Assembly: GCA_026393835.1 (NCBI GenBank)
Contig: JAPKZK010000105.1
Coordinates: forward strand, 1-38,742
Length of the DNA: 38,742 bases
Source: Candidatus Aminicenantota bacterium
Lineage (GTDB): Bacteria; Acidobacteriota; Aminicenantia; UBA2199
Direction: 5' to 3'
In this document: piece after piece, positions 34,051-38,742 of the stretch
Position numbering within the stretch: the stretch's first letter is position 1
Layout of the letters: every line of letters starts with the position of its first letter
Notes under the pieces: model-generated
Seen by the model: the letters and a program-made list of their open reading frames with translations, nothing else
Databases searched by the model: none
Told to the model about the DNA's origin: nothing
Position numbers and translations under genes: made by a program

Positions 34051-34533
34051 ATGAGCGAGGTATCGAGCGAGATCAAAAAAATTACCTTTATGAATGTCGA
34101 TGAAGTGCTGGACTTTGCCGTTAAAAGCGAGGAAAACGCCAACCGGTTTTACGCGGAATGGGCCAAAAGGCTGTCCGGTAAACCAATTCAACAGGTCTTT
34201 GAAGAATTGGCCGCCGAAGAGTTAAAACATAAAGAGTTTCTATTGGGGGTGAAAAAGGGACACGCTTTAACCCCTTCGAAAAATGAAATCACGGATCTTA
34301 AAATTTCCGACTACATCATCGATGTCAAAGCGACATTAGATATGGATTACCAGGATGCCCTGGTGGTGGCCATGCACCGTGAAAAAATCGCTTTTAGACT
34401 GTATAGTAACCTGTCGGATCTGAGTACCGATGAGAATATGAAATCCACTTTCAAGATGCTGGCTCAGGAAGAGGCCAAGCATAAATTGCGCCTTGAAATG
34501 ATCTACGACGACGATATCCTGAAAGAGAATTAA
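34051..34533 (+). CDS. Ferritin-like diiron protein (rubrerythrin-like, no rubredoxin domain)
   Basis: 160 residues, all helical. Two E...ExxH sets are visible: SEENANRFY with AAEELKHKEF, and MHREKIAFRLY with QEEAKHKLRLE. These are the diiron ligands of rubrerythrin-type domains. There is no C-terminal rubredoxin (no CxxC pairs), so electrons must come from elsewhere. It may remove peroxide or help load iron into the neighbouring ferritin. AGGAG precedes the start. Its stop overlaps the stop of the converging phosphoesterase gene by a few bases. Confidence 0.85.
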   Translation: MSEVSSEIKKITFMNVDEVLDFAVKSEENANRFYAEWAKRLSGKPIQQVFEELAAEELKHKEFLLGVKKGHALTPSKNEITDLKISDYIIDVKATLDMDYQDALVVAMHREKIAFRLYSNLSDLSTDENMKSTFKMLAQEEAKHKLRLEMIYDDDILKEN

Positions 34534-35405
34534 TAAGCGGGTATAAGTTCCCTGGCGGCCTTTGCCGGGCAGTAAGGATCGAAACGGATCAATGCCAATT
34601 CCGGGCCGTCGTGGGCGGCGTTGAAAGATTCCGTACGGTCGAACTGATCCCGCCATGACCCGGTAAGGCGAGTGGATTCATGGACATGGCCGTGGAGTGT
34701 TATCAAGGGGCGCCGTTCTTCGATGAACCGCTGTATGGCAATACTGCCGATATGCACGTCCAGGGGAACATGATCGATCATTTTCCCGTCCAGGGCCGCG
34801 CGGTCCAGCCTGGATTTATACGGGGGCGCGTGAAAGAGAAAAATCGCATTTTCAAGATTTTTTTCCGACGTTAAAGTTTCCAGGTCTTCGGTAATGGTGG
34901 CCCATTTTAATTGCTGTTCCGGGACCGGTACGGAGAGGATTCCTTCGTCGGGGGCTGTGCAGCCGGGGTCCACGTAGCGGGAGACATCGAATCGTTCCCA
35001 GTCTTTTAAACGGAAAGGGCTTGGGGGGATGTAGGAATACCCGTAAACAGTAAAATCTCCCCAGGGGATACAGCGGTTATGGCAGTATTGCCACAGGCCT
35101 TGCGAGGCGACGTCCAGTATAGCGGCTTCTTCCATGCGGCCGTCGTCGTTGCCCAGGATGACGAATATCTTTGGATATCTCTCTCCCAGGGTTTCCTTTA
35201 TTTTTTTCAGTTCTCTTGCCAGGAATCCGTTAATAAAATCGGTATGGGAGATATCCAGGGAGGGGGCCGCCAGTTTTTTTAACGGGGAAGGCAACAGGTC
35301 GCCGCCGATGAAGAGTGCGTCCGGGAGTTCTTCCAGCACCTGTTTAAAGAGCGCCCGGTACCTGTCTATGCCGCCGTGCAGGTCTGAGACAAAGAAACAG
35401 TTCAT
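34530..35405 (-). CDS. Metallophosphoesterase, copy A
   Basis: About 291 residues from the ATG at 35405, the start directly before the conserved core; upstream in-frame starts at 35414 (ATG) and 35432 (GTG) are possible, and none has a ribosome site. The calcineurin-like fold is shown by FFVSDLHG (D-x-H), GGDLLPSP (GD), VILGNDDGR (GND/H), LFHAPPY and LHGHVHES (GHxH). It hydrolyses a phosphate ester or anhydride with a two-metal centre; the substrate is unknown. It is 60-70% similar by eye to the copy at 36993-37925, on the same strand. The PAS-domain gene, in the opposite direction, lies between them. Confidence 0.85.
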   Translation of the reverse strand: MNCFFVSDLHGGIDRYRALFKQVLEELPDALFIGGDLLPSPLKKLAAPSLDISHTDFINGFLARELKKIKETLGERYPKIFVILGNDDGRMEEAAILDVASQGLWQYCHNRCIPWGDFTVYGYSYIPPSPFRLKDWERFDVSRYVDPGCTAPDEGILSVPVPEQQLKWATITEDLETLTSEKNLENAIFLFHAPPYKSRLDRAALDGKMIDHVPLDVHIGSIAIQRFIEERRPLITLHGHVHESTRLTGSWRDQFDRTESFNAAHDGPELALIRFDPYCPAKAARELIPAY

Positions 35406-35456
35406 GTTCAACATAATATTTAATAATATCACTAATCAAAAATTTTTCAAGGGTCC

Positions 35457-35589
35457 AGGGCCCCGCGGCGCGGGGAGCCTATTAACAATGCCCATGGTGT
35501 GGCAGAATACCAGGAAGCTGATTCCCTCTGTATATCCGCATGTAGGTCCCCCCTGCCAGGGGGCAAAAAAGCCCCCTGGCCGCCGGAGG
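35457..35589. repeat. GC-rich dispersed repeat (inverted partner at 8651-8710)
   Basis: Contains both blocks found at 8651-8710 in reverse complement: 35565-35589 exact, and 35458-35484 almost exact. About 80 bp sits between the blocks here, including another inverted repeat (CCCCCTGCCAGGGGG-type) near 35548. It lies between the phosphoesterase start and the PAS gene; the gap contains no gene. Confidence 0.75.
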
Positions 35590-35662
35590 CATAAATAAAA
35601 ATTTCCTAACCCCTGGACAAAAAGAAGGAAATCATATAAATTATAAGGCAGGAGTATGGCCC

Positions 35663-36976
35663 ATGACAGAAAGAAAACCTGCAGGTGCGAATGAGAACCC
35701 GTTGAAACCCGGGGAGTTCAACCGCTTTATCAGTGCTGCCGCCGGATTATTCTGGCGGATGAGAATCAATGAGAAAAAGATCGAATTTCTAAATCACACG
35801 GCAATTAACGGCCTGGCCGGGAACAACGACGTAGAGAAACTGCTTCAAAACCTTGTTTGGGCGCAGGAGGTCGTAGCGGAAGAGGATTTTTTTCGGTTCA
35901 AATTGTTTATAATCTCCATGCGTGAAGGCAAAGAGGCCTCAGTTATTTTCAGGGTCCGGGATAAACAGGAGAAACAGCCCGGCTGCTGGTGGTTAAGGAT
36001 CGTGGGCGCCCCGGGGGGCGTGGAACCGTCCTTCTACTACGGCCACATCCGGGACATCACCCAGGACGTGGATTTTGCAAGTCACCTCATGGAAAAAGAC
36101 CTTGAACGTCAGACCATGATCGAATCCGAAAATCTCCCGATTATGCTGGTGGACCTGGAAACCGGGGCGGTTATTTCCCGCAACACGCTTGCTTACGAAC
36201 TGTTCGGTTATACATACCGGGAATTCATCAGCATCAAATTCCAGGCCCTCTATTCCGGCGAGCAGAAATCCCATGTCGCCGGTATATTCGAAACCTGTTC
36301 CCTGGAAGGTCATTGGGAGGGCAACCTGCCCCTGGTTAAAAAAGGTAATATTCCTATCCAGGCGTCTGTTAAAATAAGACGGCTGTCCCTCAGGGGCCGG
36401 AACCTGTTGAAAATCTCGATTCACCAACACAACGTCGCAGAGAAAAAAGTCTCGGACTCCCTTCTGCTGCCCTCAGATAGGGACCAATTCATGCAATCCC
36501 TGCTGACCGCCATGGGAAAGAAATATGGCATGGAAGAGATACTGGATACCCTGCTGGAGCATCAACTGGGCGGCCCCCTATTCGATGCGGTCATGTATGC
36601 GGATGTTTACGTAAAAAAGCATAAGGTGATCGTTTACGCTCGCGGAAAAGGGGGGGAGGTCTTTGCCACTTTAAAACCCGGCGCTGCCTTTGATTTTGAA
36701 GGCACTGTCTCGCAGGCTATCTGGGAGAACCGGCTGGATTTTCTCATCTTAGGAGATACGTTGGAGAGCACCAAACCCATCGACTGGGCGCTTTTTATCC
36801 CGCACGGAGTCCGTTCCTATTTTGTCAAACCCTTTTTTCACGGGGATCAGTTAAGAACCCTGCTGCTTTTTTGTTCCACTCAGCCGAACCGGTTTTCCGA
36901 GGAAGATATGGATATATATGAGCTCTATTATCCTGCTTTTTTAAAAGGGTTGAAAAATTGGCGGAAAAAGAAATAA
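35663..36976 (+). CDS. PAS/GAF-type sensor protein without an output domain
   Basis: 437 residues. A PAS-like segment (about 20-140, ending in YYGHIRDITQDVDF) and a second PAS (about 150-270, NLPIMLVDLETGAVISRNTLAYELFGYTYREF) are followed by a GAF-like domain (about 290-425). No kinase, GGDEF, EAL or HTH domain is present, so it probably senses and passes a signal to a partner protein. It lies between two near-identical phosphoesterases that read the other way; any functional link is inference. AGGAG lies 8 bases upstream of the start. TGGACA and TATAAA upstream have a 15-bp spacing and form a weak promoter. Confidence 0.85.
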   Translation: MTERKPAGANENPLKPGEFNRFISAAAGLFWRMRINEKKIEFLNHTAINGLAGNNDVEKLLQNLVWAQEVVAEEDFFRFKLFIISMREGKEASVIFRVRDKQEKQPGCWWLRIVGAPGGVEPSFYYGHIRDITQDVDFASHLMEKDLERQTMIESENLPIMLVDLETGAVISRNTLAYELFGYTYREFISIKFQALYSGEQKSHVAGIFETCSLEGHWEGNLPLVKKGNIPIQASVKIRRLSLRGRNLLKISIHQHNVAEKKVSDSLLLPSDRDQFMQSLLTAMGKKYGMEEILDTLLEHQLGGPLFDAVMYADVYVKKHKVIVYARGKGGEVFATLKPGAAFDFEGTVSQAIWENRLDFLILGDTLESTKPIDWALFIPHGVRSYFVKPFFHGDQLRTLLLFCSTQPNRFSEEDMDIYELYYPAFLKGLKNWRKKK

Positions 36977-36992
36977 AATTCCCGGCGCTTCT

Positions 36993-37925
36993 TTAGCGAA
37001 TCAATTCCCGGCTGGCTTTTTCCAGGCAGTAAGGATCAAAACGTATCAGCGACAATTCCGGCCCGTCATGGGAAGCATTAAAAGAAATGGTTTGCCGGAA
37101 CGTATCTTTCCAGGAACCGGTAATGCGGGTGGATTCATGGATATGGCCGTGGAGGGTAAGCAGGGGCTGCCGTTTTTCGATAAAGCGTAGAATAGCGGCG
37201 CTACCCACATGGACATCCACCTGCAAGTCATTAATTCGCCGGCCGTCCAGGCCGGCGCGGTCCAGTTTGCTCCGGTGGGGCGGCGAATGGAACAGGAAAA
37301 TCGATTTTTCCAGGCTTTCATTGCCGGTTAGTTTCTTCAAGTCGTGTTCGATGGTGGCGCTGCGCAATTCATTCTCATTCACCCGGACGGTAAAGACCGC
37401 CAGCTCATGATTCGGTGCAATGCATCCCGGTCTCACATAATCGGTGACGTCGAAGCGTTCCCAGTCCTTTAAGCGGAACGGCGTCGGCGGAACATAGGCG
37501 TACCCGTACACCGTGAAATCGCCCCACTGGATGCGTTGGAAGTGGCAGTAGGTCCACACCCCTTTTTTTTCCGCTTCCCACATGGCTATTTCCGCCATTT
37601 TGCCGTCATCGTTGCCCAGGATCACGAACACGCGGGGATAGGATTCTCCCAGGGATTCTTTGACCCGTTTCAATTCTTTGACCAGGAAATCCATGATAAA
37701 ATCCTGATGAAACGTACCCACGCCCCGTTCAGACCGGAAGGGAGAAGGCAGCAGGTCGCCGCCGATAAACAGGGCATCCGGCCGTTCTTGAATCATCCTA
37801 TCGAAGAGTTTTTGGTATCGTTCGATCCTGCCGTGCAGATCGGAAACAAAGAAGCAATTCAAACGTTTTCCTGTAGAAATGACCGTACTCCTTTCGGTAA
37901 ATGAATTTAAGTAATAATATACCAT
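36993..37925 (-). CDS. Metallophosphoesterase, copy B
   Basis: 310 residues as an open frame. Same signatures as copy A: FFVSDLHG, GGDLLPSP, VILGNDDGK, LFHSPPH and LHGHIHES. The two share long identical stretches, for example RLKDWERFDV. The ATG at 37925 has no ribosome site. A good GGAG lies in frame further in (37888-37891) with no ATG after it; an ATT codon 7 bases downstream (37878-37880) could be the real start and would give a length closer to copy A. The function is likely the same, with unknown substrate. Confidence 0.83.
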   Translation of the reverse strand: MVYYYLNSFTERSTVISTGKRLNCFFVSDLHGRIERYQKLFDRMIQERPDALFIGGDLLPSPFRSERGVGTFHQDFIMDFLVKELKRVKESLGESYPRVFVILGNDDGKMAEIAMWEAEKKGVWTYCHFQRIQWGDFTVYGYAYVPPTPFRLKDWERFDVTDYVRPGCIAPNHELAVFTVRVNENELRSATIEHDLKKLTGNESLEKSIFLFHSPPHRSKLDRAGLDGRRINDLQVDVHVGSAAILRFIEKRQPLLTLHGHIHESTRITGSWKDTFRQTISFNASHDGPELSLIRFDPYCLEKASRELIR

Positions 37926-37950
37926 CGAACGCCGGCAAATGCAATGCCCC

Positions 37951-37964
37951 CTGATCCGGATCAG
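37951..37964. repeat. Perfect 14-bp palindrome CTGATCCGGATCAG
   Basis: Located just upstream of the phosphoesterase frame and may be an operator. The remainder of 37926-38188 contains only the metallopeptidase promoter, with no gene. Confidence 0.35.
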
Positions 37965-38084
37965 TGTCTGCCCAAATTAAAATTTCTATTTTATAGGTCG
38001 AAATGAGAATTGCTGGAATTAACGCCAAATGGTTGTAATAAAAAAAAAAATTATTTTCATACCGAAAATACAACTTTCGATGTA

Positions 38085-38113
38085 TTGACAAATACATTAC
38101 ATCAAACTAGACT
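38085..38113 (+). promoter_or_regulatory. Promoter of the secreted metallopeptidase
   Basis: TTGACA, 17 bp, TAGACT. The leader to 38189 is about 70 bases. Confidence 0.45.
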
Positions 38114-38188
38114 GTACTCACAATGCGATATATTACCTTTTTTCGATCCGTATTTAATGTTAAATTCAAAAATAAGGAGGATTCACAA

Positions 38189-38742
38189 ATGAAAAAACAG
38201 GGAAGTAAAGCTTTATTTACTTTAACACTGGTTTTTGTGGTGTGCTGCTTAATGGCTTCAAGCGTATGGGCAGCCAAAAAAATCGATTTTCTCTCAAGCA
38301 ATGCCCCCGGGTATATCCATAAGATGAATACCCAGGGCGGCCATGGAAACTCGGCTATGGGCGCCTTTTTCGGTTTGAGTCAAGATGAAAAATTCACCAT
38401 GGTCCGGCAGAGAACGGATTTCAACAGCGTCACCCATTCCCGTTACGGGCAAATGTATAAGGGTATCCCGGTCTGGGGTATGGAAACCGTCGTAAGCAGG
38501 GACCATACAGGTCAAGTTATTAGACTCCACGGGTCCGTGGTATTGGATACACCGAAGGATATCCTTAATATCCCCGGTACATTGGACCCGCAAAGCGCAT
38601 TAAAACGAATGGAAAAACAGCATAAGGCAAAAGACATCAACGCGGTATGGAACTTTAGCAACGAGAAATATGGGACGTATATTTACGTCGATAAGAAGAA
38701 AAAAGCCACACTCTGCTATGTGGTTTCCTTTTTCGCCGATAA
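38189..38742 (+). CDS. Secreted M4-type metallopeptidase, N-terminal part (cut by window end)
   Basis: 184 codons are visible. A signal peptide (KKQGSKALFTLTLVFVVC, ending near AWA-type residues VWA) is followed by an FTP propeptide domain, with HSRYGQMYKGIPVWGMETVV and GQVIRLHGSVV as landmarks. This domain normally precedes a thermolysin-like M4 or M36 catalytic domain with HExxH, which lies outside the window. GGAGG lies 7 bases upstream of the start. The FTP domain folds and inhibits the protease until secretion. Alternatively the protein ends without a peptidase domain, since stand-alone FTP proteins exist. Confidence 0.83.
   Translation, partial: MKKQGSKALFTLTLVFVVCCLMASSVWAAKKIDFLSSNAPGYIHKMNTQGGHGNSAMGAFFGLSQDEKFTMVRQRTDFNSVTHSRYGQMYKGIPVWGMETVVSRDHTGQVIRLHGSVVLDTPKDILNIPGTLDPQSALKRMEKQHKAKDINAVWNFSNEKYGTYIYVDKKKKATLCYVVSFFAD

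Overview
The window looks like a chromosomal segment of an uncultured Gram-negative-type anaerobe with a moderate G+C content. The gene style points to Candidatus Aminicenantes or another Acidobacteriota-related lineage: multicopy AAA-ATPase/PD-(D/E)XK proteins, many hybrid histidine kinases, a tryptophanase, GG-leader lanthipeptide precursors and palindromic dispersed repeats. That placement is inference from gene content, not from a marker gene. There is no rRNA, tRNA, CRISPR array or recognisable insertion sequence. Promoters are sigma70-like, and seven sites in front of genes have exactly 17 bp between a TTG-type -35 box and an A/T-rich -10 box.

Layout. (1) 1-13.6 kb, minus strand: three same-direction copies of a 525-residue AAA-ATPase/PD-(D/E)XK nuclease gene (the first cut by the window edge) separate two other units. 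One is a three-gene operon of a PLP aromatic amino-acid decarboxylase, a C69-type Ntn hydrolase and an exported pyruvoyl (PsiD-like) decarboxylase. The other is a small exported protein plus a secreted M14 zinc carboxypeptidase. (2) 13.7-21.2 kb: a soluble histidine kinase-receiver-AraC hybrid regulator, a 51-residue class I lanthipeptide precursor too short for routine ORF calling (15611-15766), and, divergently, three sensor-kinase genes in a row. (3) 21.3-25.0 kb: a Septu-like pair (HNH nuclease plus an ATPase carrying an extra N-terminal P-loop module), divergent from an Rpn-type PD-(D/E)XK nuclease. (4) 25.2-28.4 kb: an acyl-CoA ligase probably made from a leaderless mRNA, followed by tryptophanase. 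(5) 28.5-30.1 kb, minus: cysteine desulfurase and IscU scaffold. (6) 30.2-33.3 kb, minus: a 136-residue HEPN-like protein and an 889-residue double-ATPase with a KGGVGR variant P-loop, a candidate defence pair. (7) 33.5-38.0 kb: ferritin, a ferritin-like protein, and two paralogous metallophosphoesterases flanking a PAS protein. (8) 38.2 kb to the end: the start of a secreted M4-type metalloprotease.

How the parts may work together. Regions 3 and 6 resemble pieces of a defence island set among housekeeping genes. Regions 1 and 4 give the cell two unrelated amino-acid decarboxylases and a tryptophanase, which suggests aromatic amino-acid use or signalling amine and indole production. The secreted peptidases would feed amino acids to these enzymes. 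The lanthipeptide precursor has no modification or export genes nearby, so it must be served in trans or be an orphan. The surrounding regulator and kinases are plausible but unproven controllers.
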